Shown piece after piece: positions 1 through 9,578 of a DNA stretch of 64,000 nt. The DNA lies in assembly GCF_001514235.1 (NCBI RefSeq), contig NZ_KQ948928.1, positions 1 through 64,000 of the forward strand. The letters are read 5' to 3'. The first letter of the stretch is position 1; every line of letters starts with the position of its first letter. The notes under the pieces were generated by a model. The model was not told the DNA's origin. It searched no databases and saw only the letters and a list, made by a program, of their open reading frames with translations. The DNA comes from Streptomyces caeruleatus (GTDB lineage: Bacteria > Actinomycetota > Actinomycetes > Streptomycetales > Streptomycetaceae). The translations under genes and the position numbers were made by a program.

Positions 1-46
1 AAAAGGGTTGGTCCCGGAACTTCGGTTCCGGGACCAACCCTTTTTT
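1..46. terminator. Strong hairpin terminator at the window edge
   Basis: A perfect 20-bp inverted repeat (1-20 and 25-44) closes on a TTCG tetraloop and is followed by a T run. It is symmetrical enough to act in both directions. The gene it terminates on the + strand would lie before the window. Confidence 0.9.
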
Positions 47-92
47 GTTGTGCGTCACCTGAAGTTCACGTTGCGCAACCAACATCCCCCGT

Positions 93-770
93 ATGGGTAC
101 TGCTGCAATGCTCAGGGCCGCCGGCGTCGGAGTCGGTGATGAGGTTGTCGTACCGGCCTTCGGGAACGTCGAAGTCGCCGAGGCTGTGGTCCTGGCCGGG
201 GCGCTGCCGGTCTTCGCGGACATAGATCCGCTGACGTACTGCCTGGAGGCCGCCGCTGTGGAGGCGGTCGTGACTCCGCGGACGGCGGCCGTCGTCGCCG
301 TACACCGATTTGGTCGGTCGGCCGATATCGCGCGGTTGCATGGGATCGGCCAGCGGCATGGGCTGTTGGTGTTGGAGCAGGGCGAGTCCGAGGTTCCGTA
401 CGACGAGATTGCTCAGCGCAGGCAGCGGGCCTCGTATCTGGACGCGAAGTTGAAGGGTGTGCAGACGCCCGATGGTGGTGACGGGCACACCTATCAGCAA
501 TATGTCGTGCGGGTGCTGGGGAATGGGCGCCCGGATCGCGATGCCTTCGCCCGTGCCGTGCGGGCCAAGGGTGTTGAGTGTCGAGTGCCGGTGAAGACGC
601 CTGTGCATCGGCTGCCTGAATATCGGCGCTGTGTGGCGCTGCCGGAGACCGAGCGGGCCGCTGATGAAACGTTGGCTCTGCCCGTCGATGCCGCTCTGAC
701 CAAGCGGGATATGCAGCGGATCGTGTCCGCCTGCAACGCGCTCGGAGGGCTGCTCCAGCCGGCCTTCTGA
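93..770 (+). CDS. Truncated DegT/DnrJ/EryC1/StrS-family aminotransferase-like protein
   Basis: This 225-aa protein matches the fold-type I sugar aminotransferase family in two blocks. Residues 1-100 carry the GTAAM cofactor-phosphate segment, the VVVPAFGNVEVAEAV strand and the PVFADIDP motif. Residues 107-225 match the family's C-terminal domain. Family members are usually about 370-400 aa. Here the first 60 or so residues and about 110 central residues are missing, including the stretch with the PLP-binding lysine. Catalysis as an aminotransferase is therefore unlikely. The reading frame is intact with normal high-GC codon use, so it may be a retained non-enzymatic paralogue or a decaying gene. 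The ATG at 93 has no clear ribosome binding site. It lies upstream of tRNA-Thr. Confidence 0.6.
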   Translation: MGTAAMLRAAGVGVGDEVVVPAFGNVEVAEAVVLAGALPVFADIDPLTYCLEAAAVEAVVTPRTAAVVAVHRFGRSADIARLHGIGQRHGLLVLEQGESEVPYDEIAQRRQRASYLDAKLKGVQTPDGGDGHTYQQYVVRVLGNGRPDRDAFARAVRAKGVECRVPVKTPVHRLPEYRRCVALPETERAADETLALPVDAALTKRDMQRIVSACNALGGLLQPAF

Positions 771-775
771 TGGGT

Positions 776-805
776 TTGGGAGCACGGGTGTGTTCGGGGT
801 ATGAT
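776..805 (+). promoter_or_regulatory. Probable promoter of tRNA-Thr
   Basis: TTGGGA (776-781) and TATGAT (800-805) are separated by 18 bp and lie about 40 bp before the tRNA. This fits a housekeeping sigma factor promoter. Confidence 0.55.
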
Positions 806-846
806 CTATTCCGTTGCCGCGAGGGGAACTTCGCAAAAGGCAGCAG

Positions 847-922
847 GCCCCTATAGCTCAGTCGGTAGAGCGTCTCCATGGTAAGGAGAAGGTCAACGGT
901 TCGATTCCGTTTGGGGGCTCCA
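847..922 (+). tRNA. tRNA-Thr (anticodon GGT)
   Basis: A full cloverleaf can be folded. The acceptor stem is 847-853 with 912-918, the D stem 856-859 with 868-871, the anticodon stem 873-877 with 885-889, and the T stem 895-899 with 907-911 around a TTCGATT loop. The anticodon GGT at 880-882 reads ACC (Thr). The CCA end is encoded at 920-922. Confidence 0.96.
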
Positions 923-927
923 CACAG

Positions 928-957
928 AAGGCCCCGCCCATTTGGGCGGGGCCTTTC
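928..957. terminator. Bidirectional terminator between tRNA-Thr and osaC
   Basis: The inverted repeat AAGGCCCCGCCC / GGGCGGGGCCTT is followed by TTCTC. It lies 6 nt after the tRNA and just past the end of the convergent osaC gene, so it can serve both. Confidence 0.85.
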
Positions 958-980
958 TCATGCCCTTCTTCCCCTCTTCG

Positions 981-3725
981 TCAGTCCTTGTGGATGCCCG
1001 GGACGCGCATCGCCAGGATGGCCATGTCGTCGGACGGGGCGTCCGAGGCGAAGCGTTCGACCGCGCGCATGATGCGGGCCGCCACCGCGCCTGCCGTGAG
1101 GCCCGTGCAGGTCGTGAGGACGTCGGTGAGGCCGTCGTCGCCCAGCATGCGGCTGCCCTCGCGGCGTTCGGTGACGCCGTCCGTGACGCACAGCAGGACG
1201 TCGCCGGGGTCGAGGGTGACCGTCTGCTCGTAGAGCTCCAGGTCTTCCATGACGCCGAGGAGCGGCTGGGGTTCGGCGGCCGGTTCGACCGTGCCGTCCT
1301 GGCGGAGGCGGAGGGGGAGCGGGTGGCCGGCGCAGACCACCTTCAGTTCGGCGCTGCCGTCCTCCTGGGGCCTCAACTCGCCGTAGAGGAGCGTCAGGAA
1401 GCGGCTGCGGGCGCCCTCGTCCAGGATCGCGGAGTTCAGGCGCTCCAGGACCGCCGGGCCGCTGAGGCCCTCGCGGGCGAGGAGTCGGAGCGCGTGCCGG
1501 GCCAGGCCCGTGACCGCCGCGGCGTTGGGGCCCGTACCGCAGACATCGCCGATGGCGAAGCCGTAGGCGCCGTCGCTGATCGGGAAGAGGTCGTAGAAGT
1601 CGCCGCCCACCTCGTTGCCCTCGCCGGCCGCGCGGTAGATGACCTCTACCTCGACGCCGGCGATCTCGGGGAGCTCGGGCGGCAGGAGGCTGCGCTGGAG
1701 GGACTGGCTGATGGCGGTGCGCTCGGAGTAGAGGCGGGCGTTGTCGAGGGCCAGGGCGGCCCTTCGGGAGAGGTCCTCCGCCAACTCCAGGATTTCCTGG
1801 CGGAAGTGTTCGTCCGTCGGTTTGCCGAGGGTCAGCATGCCGATGACGCGGTTGCGGGCCACCAGCGGCAGGACGACCGTCTCGCCGCCGACTGCGGACG
1901 CCGTGGCCAGCGTCGGGCCGATGCCCGCGCTGATGCGTCCGATGGGCTCGCCGAGGCCAAGGCTGCGCATGGAGGTGCGCAGGGCCGCCTGGTGGGCCGA
2001 CTCAGCGGGAGCGGACCAGACGCGGGCGCCCGGGGTGGGGACCGGGTCCGGTGGGGCGATCTTCGACAGCAGGGACTTAATGCCGTCGATGAGTTCCTCG
2101 TCCTCGTGGAGGACGTAGGACAGGTAGGGCTCGGAGGCCTGGTCGGCGATCGTGTAGACCGCGCACCAGGTGGCCAGGGTCGGGACCGTCATCTGGGCCA
2201 TGAGAGCCAGGGTCTGGTCGCGGTCCAGGGTGCCGGCGAGGAGGTCGGAGGCTTCGACGAGGAAGCTGAGGGAGCCGCGGCGCAGGCGTTCCAGTTCGCC
2301 GAGGCGGGCGGATTCCACCGCGAGCGCGATGCGGTCGGCGGCGAACTGGAGGCGCAGCGCCTCCTCGTTGGAGTATCTGTTGGGGGCCTCGGCGGCGACG
2401 CCGAGGGAGCCGGTGAGGCGGCCCTCGACCTTGAGGGGGACCGTGACGACCGAGCGCATGCCGGTGCCCCTCAGCAGGGGGACGGCGCCGGGGACCATGG
2501 TGAGGTCCTCGTGGACGGCCGGCATGCGGGCCGAGCCGTAGCGGCCGGGGCCGGCTTCGACGGGCACGCGCGCGAAGCGCTGGCGGGCCGAGGGCAGGCC
2601 GGTGGAGGCGCGGACCTCCAGTTCCGTCTCGTCGTCGGTCGCGAGGAGCAGGAACGCGGAGTCGCCGTCCAGCATGTCGCGGGCGCGTTCGACCGTGCGC
2701 TGAAGGAGGCCGTCGAGGTCGTCCGGGGCCGGAGAGCCGATGAAGACCTCGAACGGGTCGGTGCTCTGCGCGTCGGAGGAGGTGTCGGAGGCCGGGATGC
2801 GCAACGGGGTCTGCAGGACCGCGCGTTCGTGGTCGCGGACCAGGAGGCAGACCGTGGAGGGTTCGCCTCCTGTGTCGCGGACGCGGAGGTGGGAGGCGTA
2901 GACCGGCGTGACGCGGCCGTTGGCGGCCCTTATGCCGTAGCTGCCTTCCCAGCGGGAGAGTTGGAGTGCCTCGGCGATGCCCGTGCTGGTGCCCGGTGTG
3001 TGCGGCCAGGCCGCGAGGTCGGTCAGGGGCTTCCCGGTGACCTGCTCCGCGGCATAGCCGAAGAGATCCTCGGCGTCCTCGTTCCAGGACGAGATGGCGC
3101 CCGTACGGTCGATCTGGACCACTGCGACGCGGACGCGGCCGTCGGCGAGGGGGAGGAGGTCGGAGGGCAGGGACGGGCCTGCGGCGCGTGTGCCCACGGG
3201 GCGTTCGGGAAGGTCCAGTTGGAACCAGACCTGCTTGTGGGTGGGCGTGTACTCGACGCCCCAGCGTCCGGACAGGGCCGCGCACAGCTGGAGGCCGCGG
3301 CCGCCCTCGCGGTCGGGGCTGCCCATGTTGACGGGGGAGCCCTGGAGGGGGATCTCGCGCTCCGGATACCGGTCGGCCACCTCGATCCGTACACCGTCGT
3401 CACTGCGCAGACACAGAACGTCCGCGGAAGTGCCCGCGTGAACGACGGCGTTGGTCACCAGCTCGCTGGTGAGGACGACGGCGTCGTCGACGATGTCGGC
3501 GAAACCCCACCCCTGGAGGGTGTCGCGAACGAACGAGCGGGCGCTCGCCACCGATCGCCCGACGGGATCGAAGCTGGCTGCCGCGCGCGCGGTGATCACA
3601 GAACTCCTCGGCCGGTTGTCGACGTGCAGGGCTCCGAGGCCGACCGGCTCGCGCCGCTGCTGCGGCATCTGCGTGCCCGTCGGCCGGTCCGGGGGTTGTC
3701 CCCCCGGGATCAGTCCGGTGGTCAT
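981..3725 (-). CDS. osaC: OsaC-like multidomain regulator (ATPase-PAS-GAF-GAF-PP2C)
   Basis: This 914-aa soluble protein has an RsbW-type HATPase domain at about 50-170 (N-box ELVTNAVVHAG at 88-98; glycine-rich DREGGRGL at 138-145). A PAS domain follows at about 195-305, two GAF domains at about 350-660, and a SpoIIE/PP2C phosphatase domain at about 690-910. The metal-binding acidic motifs GGDFYD, IGDVCGTG, VTDGVTE and PSDDMA are all present. In S. coelicolor, OsaC has this layout, sits divergent to osaAB and is needed to return to normal metabolism after osmotic stress. A combined anti-sigma kinase and phosphatase role is inferred from the domains. The ATG at 3725 follows a GGAGGGA ribosome binding site. 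It diverges from osaA and converges on tRNA-Thr. Confidence 0.88.
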   Translation of the reverse strand: MTTGLIPGGQPPDRPTGTQMPQQRREPVGLGALHVDNRPRSSVITARAAASFDPVGRSVASARSFVRDTLQGWGFADIVDDAVVLTSELVTNAVVHAGTSADVLCLRSDDGVRIEVADRYPEREIPLQGSPVNMGSPDREGGRGLQLCAALSGRWGVEYTPTHKQVWFQLDLPERPVGTRAAGPSLPSDLLPLADGRVRVAVVQIDRTGAISSWNEDAEDLFGYAAEQVTGKPLTDLAAWPHTPGTSTGIAEALQLSRWEGSYGIRAANGRVTPVYASHLRVRDTGGEPSTVCLLVRDHERAVLQTPLRIPASDTSSDAQSTDPFEVFIGSPAPDDLDGLLQRTVERARDMLDGDSAFLLLATDDETELEVRASTGLPSARQRFARVPVEAGPGRYGSARMPAVHEDLTMVPGAVPLLRGTGMRSVVTVPLKVEGRLTGSLGVAAEAPNRYSNEEALRLQFAADRIALAVESARLGELERLRRGSLSFLVEASDLLAGTLDRDQTLALMAQMTVPTLATWCAVYTIADQASEPYLSYVLHEDEELIDGIKSLLSKIAPPDPVPTPGARVWSAPAESAHQAALRTSMRSLGLGEPIGRISAGIGPTLATASAVGGETVVLPLVARNRVIGMLTLGKPTDEHFRQEILELAEDLSRRAALALDNARLYSERTAISQSLQRSLLPPELPEIAGVEVEVIYRAAGEGNEVGGDFYDLFPISDGAYGFAIGDVCGTGPNAAAVTGLARHALRLLAREGLSGPAVLERLNSAILDEGARSRFLTLLYGELRPQEDGSAELKVVCAGHPLPLRLRQDGTVEPAAEPQPLLGVMEDLELYEQTVTLDPGDVLLCVTDGVTERREGSRMLGDDGLTDVLTTCTGLTAGAVAARIMRAVERFASDAPSDDMAILAMRVPGIHKD

Positions 3726-3811
3726 GTCCGGCTGTCCCTCCGATGCCCGCTCGTACTCCTCCTGTCACCGCCCAGGCCGGACGGGACCGGCACGGCTGGA
3801 CAGCCGCATGC

Positions 3812-3826
3812 AAGGTTACTTACCTT
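3812..3826. promoter_or_regulatory. Palindrome in the osaC-osaA divergent region
   Basis: The 378-bp gap between osaC and osaA holds AAGGT-TACTT-ACCTT, a perfect 5-bp inverted repeat with a 5-bp spacer, 87 bp upstream of the osaC start. It is a candidate operator only. No convincing -35/-10 pair was found in the gap for either gene. Confidence 0.3.
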
Positions 3827-4103
3827 CGCCGTCCATGCGGATGCCGGTCTGCAGTGTTTCCGTCCGGAGGGTGTGCGGACGATGTGCGAAGCTGCCGAAC
3901 TGTTATGGCCGGGTTCAGCCAGGGTGAAACACTGGGCAAGCTTCTTGTGAAGGTCCGGGCAGGCTGGGTGACATTCGCGTACCGCGGGCAGCAGCCCGTG
4001 GAGTGGCCTGGTATATCCGGCAGGAATACCCAGCAGTAACGGGTACGCCGAGCGGTAGCACCCGAGCACAGCAGTAACGGTCGACCCCTGCGGGAGGGAC
4101 ACA

Positions 4104-7100
4104 GTGGAGTCTGGCGCAGCGACGCGGGGCACTAAGACGCGCGCGAAAGGCGGACAGTCCCTGAGGAACGAACGCAAGACGCAAGGCGGTACCACTGCGG
4201 TGGACACGGCTGCCCTGAACCGGCTGCTGGCGGCCCTGGTGTCGATGCGGGACGGGAACTTCCGGAAGCGGCTCACGGTGTCCGGGGACGGCGTGATGTC
4301 GGAGATCGCCGCCGTTTTCAACGAGGTGGCCGACCGCAATCTCCACCTCACGGGTGAGTTGTCGCGGGTACGGCGCATGGTGGGACGTGAGGGCAAGCTC
4401 ACGGAACGGCTGGAGACGGGTGCCTGTGAGGGCTCCTGGTCGACCGCCATCGACAACTCCAACGCGCTCGTCGACGACCTCGTACGGCCCGTCTCCGAGG
4501 TCGGCCGGGTGCTGTCCGCGGTGGCCGAGGGTGATCTGTCGCCGCGCATGGAGCTGCGGACGCAGGCACCGGACGGGACCGGGCATCCGCTGCGGGGTGA
4601 GTTCCTCAAGGTCGGGCGGACTGTAAACAACCTTGTCGATCAGCTGTCGACGTTCACCGACGAGGTCACGCGCGTGGCCAGCGAGGTGGGGACCGAGGGC
4701 AAGCTCGGCGGGCAGGCACGCGTGCGTGGCATGTCGGGTTCGTGGAAGGACCTCACGGACTCGGTCAACACGATGGCGTACCGGCTGACGGCCCAGGTGC
4801 GGGACATCGCGCTCGTGACCACGGCGGTCGCCAAGGGTGATCTGTCGCGGAAGGTCACCGTGCACGTGGCCGGCGAGATGCTGGAGCTGAAGAACACCGT
4901 GAACACGATGGTGGACCAGCTGTCGTCCTTCTCGTCCGAGGTGACGCGAGTCGCGCGGGAGGTCGGTACCGAGGGCGAGCTGGGTGGTCAGGCACAGGTG
5001 CCGGGTGTGGCCGGCACGTGGAAGGACCTCACCGATTCGGTGAACCTCATGGCCGGCAACCTGACGGCGCAGGTACGGGGGATCGCCCAGGTGACGACGG
5101 CGGTCGCCAACGGTGACCTGTCGCAGAAGGTCACGGTGTCGGCGCGCGGCGAGGTCGCGCAGCTCGCCGACACGATCAACCAGATGACCGAGACGCTGCG
5201 GATCTTCGCGGACGAGGTCACGCGCGTGGCCAACGAGGTCGGCGCCGAGGGCCGACTCGGTGGCCAGGCGAACGTGCCGGGTGCGGCGGGGACATGGAAG
5301 GACCTGACGGACTCGGTCAACACGGCGTTCCGGAATCTCACCGGACAGGTGAGGGACATTGCCGCCGTCACGACGGCCGTGGCCAACGGTGATCTGTCGC
5401 AGAAGGTCACCGTGGACGTCTCCGGCGAGATGCTGGAGCTGAAGAACACCGTGAACACGATGGTGGACCAGCTGTCGTCGTTCGGTTCCGAGGTCACGCG
5501 CGTGGCGCGTGAGGTCGGTGTCGAGGGTGAGCTCGGCGGGCAGGCACAGGTGCCGGGTGCGGCGGGGACGTGGAAGGACCTGACGGACTCCGTCAATACG
5601 GCGTTCCGGAACCTCACCGGACAGGTGAGGAACATCGCGCAGGTGACCACGGCCGTGGCCAACGGTGATCTGTCGCAGAAGGTCACCGTGGACGTCTCCG
5701 GCGAGATGCTCCAGCTGAAGAACACCGTGAACACGATGGTGGACCAGCTGTCGTCGTTCGCCGACCAGGTCACGCGCATGGCCCGGGACGTGGGCACCGA
5801 GGGCCGGCTGGGCGGGCAGGCGGTCGTACCGGGTGTGGCGGGTACGTGGAAGGAGCTCACCGACTCCGTCAACGGAATGGCAGGAAACCTTACGGCCCAG
5901 GTGCGCAACATCGCGCAGGTGACCACCGCCGTGGCTCGGGGTGACCTGTCGCAGAAGATCGACGTCGATGCGCGCGGTGAGATTCTGGAGCTGAAGAACA
6001 CCATTAACACGATGGTCGACCAGCTCTCCGGATTCGCCGACCAGGTGACCCGGGTGGCCCGTGAGGTGGGTACCGAGGGCCGTCTCGGCGGGCAGGCGCA
6101 GGTACCCGGCGTCGCCGGTGTGTGGCGGGACCTGACCGACTCCGTGAACGGAATGGCAGGAAACCTTACGGCCCAGGTGCGCAACATCGCGCAGGTCGCC
6201 ACCGCGGTGGCCCGAGGTGACCTGTCGCAGAAGATCACCGTGGACGCGCGCGGCGAGATCCTGGAGCTCAAGAACACGCTGAACACGATGGTGGACCAGC
6301 TGTCGTCGTTCGCGGAGGAGGTCACCAGGGTCGCCCGCGAGGTGGGCACGGAGGGACAGCTCGGTGGTCAGGCCGAGGTGCAGGGTGTCTCCGGCACCTG
6401 GAAGGACCTCACCCAGTCCGTGAACTTCATGGCGAACAACCTGACCATCCAGGTGCGTCAGATCGCCGAGGTCACGACCGCGGTCGCCAAGGGTGACCTG
6501 TCGAAGAAGATCACCGTCGACGCCAAGGGCGAGATCCTCGAACTCGTCACGACCGTCAACACGATGGTCGACCAGCTGTCCAGCTTCGCCGAGCAGGTGA
6601 CCCGCGTGGCCCGTGAGGTGGGCACCGAGGGCATCCTGGGCGGCCAGGCGCATGTGCCGGGTGTCACGGGCATCTGGAAGGACCTCAGCGGCAACGTCAA
6701 CCTGATGGCCAAGAACCTGACCATGCAGGTGCGGAACATCTCCCAGGTCGCGGCGGCCGTCGCCAACGGAGACCTGACGCGGACGGTGACGATCGAGGCG
6801 CGCGGCGAGGTCGCGCAGCTCGCCGACACGTTCAACACGATGGTGAAGACGCTGAGTTCGTTCGCCGACCAGGTCACCAAGGTGGCCCGCGAGGTGGGTA
6901 CGGACGGCATCCTCGGTGGTCAGGCGCATGTGCCGGGTGTGGCGGGCACGTGGAAGGACCTCACCGAGTCCGTGAACCAGATGGCGTCCAACCTGACCGG
7001 ACAGGTGCGGAACATCGCCATGGTCACGACCGCCATCGCCAAGGGGGACCTGACCAAGAAGATCGACATCGACGCTCGGGGCGAGATCCTCGAGCTCAAG

Positions 7101-9578
7101 ACGACGATCAACACGATGGTCGACCAGCTGTCGTCCTTCGCCGAGGAGGTCACCCGAGTCGCCCGTGAGGTGGGCACGGAAGGACAGCTCGGCGGCCAGG
7201 CACGCGTGCGTGACGTCGACGGCACCTGGCGCGACCTCACCGAGTCCGTGAACGAAATGGCAGGAAACCTTACTCGGCAGGTGCGAGCCATCGCGCGCGT
7301 GGCGACCGCGGTGACTCGAGGCGACCTGAACCTGAAGATCGACGTCGACGCGTCCGGCGAGATCCAGGAGCTTCAGGACTACATCAACAAGATGATCGCC
7401 AACCTGCGCGACACCACGATCGCCAACAAGGAGCAGGACTGGCTCAAGGGCAACCTCGCCCGGATCTCCGCGCTGATGCAGGGCCGCCGGGATCTGGAGG
7501 ACGTGGCCTCGCTGATCATGAGCGAGCTGACGCCGGTGGTGACCGCGCAGCACGGGGCGTTCTTCGTCGCGATGCCGCTCCTGGACGGCAAGGACCTGGC
7601 GGCCGAGAGCGAGGACCAGTACGAGCTGCGGATGCTCGGGTCGTACGGCTACTCGATGGGTTCCATGCCGACGTCCTTCCGGCCGGGTGAGGCGCTGATC
7701 GGGACGGCCGCCGAGGAGAAGCGCACGATCCTGGTGGAGAACGCGCCCAGCGGCTATCTGAAGATCTCCTCCGGGCTCGGCGAGGCGCCGCCCGCGCAGG
7801 TGATCGTCCTTCCGGTGCTGTTCGAGGGCAAGGTGCTCGGCGTGATCGAGCTGGCCTCCTTCACGCCGTTCACGCAGATCCAGAAGGACTTCCTCAACCA
7901 GATCGCCGAGATGATCGCGACCAGCGTCAACACGATCTCGGTCAACACCAAGACCGAGGTGCTGCTGAAGCAGTCGCAGGAGCTGACCGAGCAACTCCGC
8001 GAGCGGTCGGCCGAGTTGGAGAACCGGCAGAAGGCCCTCCAGGCGTCCAACGCCGAACTGGAGGAGAAGGCCGAGCTGCTGGCCCAGCAGAACCGGGACA
8101 TCGAGGTGAAGAACACCGAGATCGAGGAGGCGCGGCAGGTCCTGGAGGAGCGTGCCGAGCAACTCGCGGTCTCCATGCGCTACAAGAGCGAGTTCCTCGC
8201 CAACATGTCGCACGAGCTGCGTACGCCGCTCAACTCCTTGCTGATCCTGGCCAAGCTGCTCGCCGACAACGCCGAGGGCAACCTCTCGCCGAAGCAGGTC
8301 GAGTTCGCCGAGACGATCCACGGCGCGGGCTCGGACCTGCTCCAGCTGATCAACGACATCCTGGACCTGTCGAAGGTCGAGGCGGGCAAGATGGACGTCT
8401 CGCCGACGCGTATCGCGCTCGTCCAGCTCGTGGACTACGTGGAGGCCACCTTCCGGCCGCTGACCGCGGAGAAGGGCCTGGATCTGTCCGTACGGGTCTC
8501 TCCGGAGTTGCCGGCCACGCTGCACACCGATGAGCAGCGGCTGCTGCAGGTGCTGCGCAACCTGTTGTCGAACGCGGTGAAGTTCACCGACTCCGGGTCG
8601 GTGGAGCTGGTCATCCGGCCCGCCGGGATGGACGTGCCGCAGAAGATCCGGGAGCAGTTGCTGGAGGCCGGTTCGCTGACCGAGGCGGACGCGCCGCTGA
8701 TCGCGTTCTCCGTGACCGACACCGGCATCGGGATCGCGGCCAGCAAGATGCGGGTGATCTTCGAGGCGTTCAAGCAGGCGGACGGCACGACCAGCCGCAA
8801 GTACGGCGGTACGGGTCTGGGGCTGTCGATCTCGCGGGAGATCGCCCAGCTGCTCGGCGGGGAGATCCACGCGCAGAGCGAACCGGGGCGTGGCTCGACG
8901 TTCACGCTGTATTTGCCGCTGCACCCGAGCGAACTGCCTCCGCACGGCTACCAGCAGCAATTGCCGCCCTTGGACGCGGGCGCCCTGGTGGCCTCGGCAG
9001 CCGAGCTCGCGGAGCTGGCCGACGTGGAGGTCGAGACGCCGGCGGAGGTGCGGTCGTACCGGGAGACGCAGAACGGCGCCGCGGCGCTCTTCAGGCGCCG
9101 CCGCAGGGCGGCGAGCGAGCTGGAGCAGCGGCCGGCGCAGCAGGAGCAGTGGTCGCCGGCGGAGCCGGCCGCGGCGCCGCAGTCCCGCCCGGGCATCCGG
9201 TTCGGCGGCGAGAAGGTGCTGATCGTCGACGACGACATCCGTAACGTCTTCGCGCTGACCAGTGTCCTGGAACAGCACGGCCTGTCCGTGCTGTACGCGG
9301 AGAACGGCCGAGAGGGCATCGAGGTCCTGGAGCAGCACGACGATGTCGCGGTTGTCCTGATGGACATCATGATGCCCGAGATGGATGGGTACGCCACGAC
9401 TACGGCGATCCGCAGGATGCCGCAGTTCGCCGGGCTCCCGATCATCGCGCTGACCGCCAAGGCGATGAAGGGCGACCGGGAGAAGGCGATCGAGTCGGGT
9501 GCATCTGATTATGTGACCAAGCCGGTCGATCCTGATCATCTGCTGGCGGTGATGGATCAGTGGATGAGGGAGCAGTGA
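4104..9578 (+). CDS. osaA: OsaA-like hybrid sensor histidine kinase with a HAMP array
   Basis: This is an 1824-aa cytoplasmic hybrid kinase with no membrane segments. Residues 40-1100 are a tandem array of HAMP-type units of 92 aa (about 10 complete copies plus a degenerate first one). Each has a GDL(S/T/N) motif and a GELGGQA-like motif. A GAF domain follows at about 1115-1260 and a coiled coil at about 1290-1350. The HisKA box NMSHELRTPLN contains the phosphoacceptor His1370. An HATPase domain and a C-terminal receiver with phosphoacceptor Asp1754 (LMDIMMPEMDG) complete it. In S. coelicolor, OsaA and OsaB are the osmoadaptation pair. The GTG start at 4104 follows a GGGAGGG ribosome binding site. 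Array copies share long identical DNA segments exactly one or more 276-bp units apart. Confidence 0.9.
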   Translation: MESGAATRGTKTRAKGGQSLRNERKTQGGTTAVDTAALNRLLAALVSMRDGNFRKRLTVSGDGVMSEIAAVFNEVADRNLHLTGELSRVRRMVGREGKLTERLETGACEGSWSTAIDNSNALVDDLVRPVSEVGRVLSAVAEGDLSPRMELRTQAPDGTGHPLRGEFLKVGRTVNNLVDQLSTFTDEVTRVASEVGTEGKLGGQARVRGMSGSWKDLTDSVNTMAYRLTAQVRDIALVTTAVAKGDLSRKVTVHVAGEMLELKNTVNTMVDQLSSFSSEVTRVAREVGTEGELGGQAQVPGVAGTWKDLTDSVNLMAGNLTAQVRGIAQVTTAVANGDLSQKVTVSARGEVAQLADTINQMTETLRIFADEVTRVANEVGAEGRLGGQANVPGAAGTWKDLTDSVNTAFRNLTGQVRDIAAVTTAVANGDLSQKVTVDVSGEMLELKNTVNTMVDQLSSFGSEVTRVAREVGVEGELGGQAQVPGAAGTWKDLTDSVNTAFRNLTGQVRNIAQVTTAVANGDLSQKVTVDVSGEMLQLKNTVNTMVDQLSSFADQVTRMARDVGTEGRLGGQAVVPGVAGTWKELTDSVNGMAGNLTAQVRNIAQVTTAVARGDLSQKIDVDARGEILELKNTINTMVDQLSGFADQVTRVAREVGTEGRLGGQAQVPGVAGVWRDLTDSVNGMAGNLTAQVRNIAQVATAVARGDLSQKITVDARGEILELKNTLNTMVDQLSSFAEEVTRVAREVGTEGQLGGQAEVQGVSGTWKDLTQSVNFMANNLTIQVRQIAEVTTAVAKGDLSKKITVDAKGEILELVTTVNTMVDQLSSFAEQVTRVAREVGTEGILGGQAHVPGVTGIWKDLSGNVNLMAKNLTMQVRNISQVAAAVANGDLTRTVTIEARGEVAQLADTFNTMVKTLSSFADQVTKVAREVGTDGILGGQAHVPGVAGTWKDLTESVNQMASNLTGQVRNIAMVTTAIAKGDLTKKIDIDARGEILELKTTINTMVDQLSSFAEEVTRVAREVGTEGQLGGQARVRDVDGTWRDLTESVNEMAGNLTRQVRAIARVATAVTRGDLNLKIDVDASGEIQELQDYINKMIANLRDTTIANKEQDWLKGNLARISALMQGRRDLEDVASLIMSELTPVVTAQHGAFFVAMPLLDGKDLAAESEDQYELRMLGSYGYSMGSMPTSFRPGEALIGTAAEEKRTILVENAPSGYLKISSGLGEAPPAQVIVLPVLFEGKVLGVIELASFTPFTQIQKDFLNQIAEMIATSVNTISVNTKTEVLLKQSQELTEQLRERSAELENRQKALQASNAELEEKAELLAQQNRDIEVKNTEIEEARQVLEERAEQLAVSMRYKSEFLANMSHELRTPLNSLLILAKLLADNAEGNLSPKQVEFAETIHGAGSDLLQLINDILDLSKVEAGKMDVSPTRIALVQLVDYVEATFRPLTAEKGLDLSVRVSPELPATLHTDEQRLLQVLRNLLSNAVKFTDSGSVELVIRPAGMDVPQKIREQLLEAGSLTEADAPLIAFSVTDTGIGIAASKMRVIFEAFKQADGTTSRKYGGTGLGLSISREIAQLLGGEIHAQSEPGRGSTFTLYLPLHPSELPPHGYQQQLPPLDAGALVASAAELAELADVEVETPAEVRSYRETQNGAAALFRRRRRAASELEQRPAQQEQWSPAEPAAAPQSRPGIRFGGEKVLIVDDDIRNVFALTSVLEQHGLSVLYAENGREGIEVLEQHDDVAVVLMDIMMPEMDGYATTTAIRRMPQFAGLPIIALTAKAMKGDREKAIESGASDYVTKPVDPDHLLAVMDQWMREQ
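4645..7400 (+). repeat. 276-bp tandem repeat array encoding HAMP units of OsaA
   Basis: About ten consecutive 276-bp units code for 92-aa HAMP repeats. Some segments are identical between units: about 49 bp from 5871 recurs at 6147, exactly one unit away. A variant recurs at 7251, four further units away, and keeps the same uncommon codons. This points to recent duplication or gene conversion. Confidence 0.9.

Noticed and set aside
942..3950. A 1002-aa open frame on the plus strand opposite osaC
   Set aside because: Repetitive Gly/Ala/Arg/Asp sequence with no motifs. The minus strand encodes a complete five-domain protein.
4024..4046. Sigma-B-like promoter (GAAT and GGGTAC) upstream of osaA
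   Set aside because: The spacer is 13 bp, below the usual 14-16 bp. The -10 is attractive but the pair is not convincing.
4645..7400. Regular spacing suggestive of a CRISPR-like array
   Set aside because: The 276-bp units are fully coding and in frame with HAMP motifs.
3915..9539. A 1874-aa open frame on the minus strand opposite osaA
   Set aside because: It mirrors the HAMP array, is Arg/His/Leu-rich without known domains, and results from GC-rich third codon positions.
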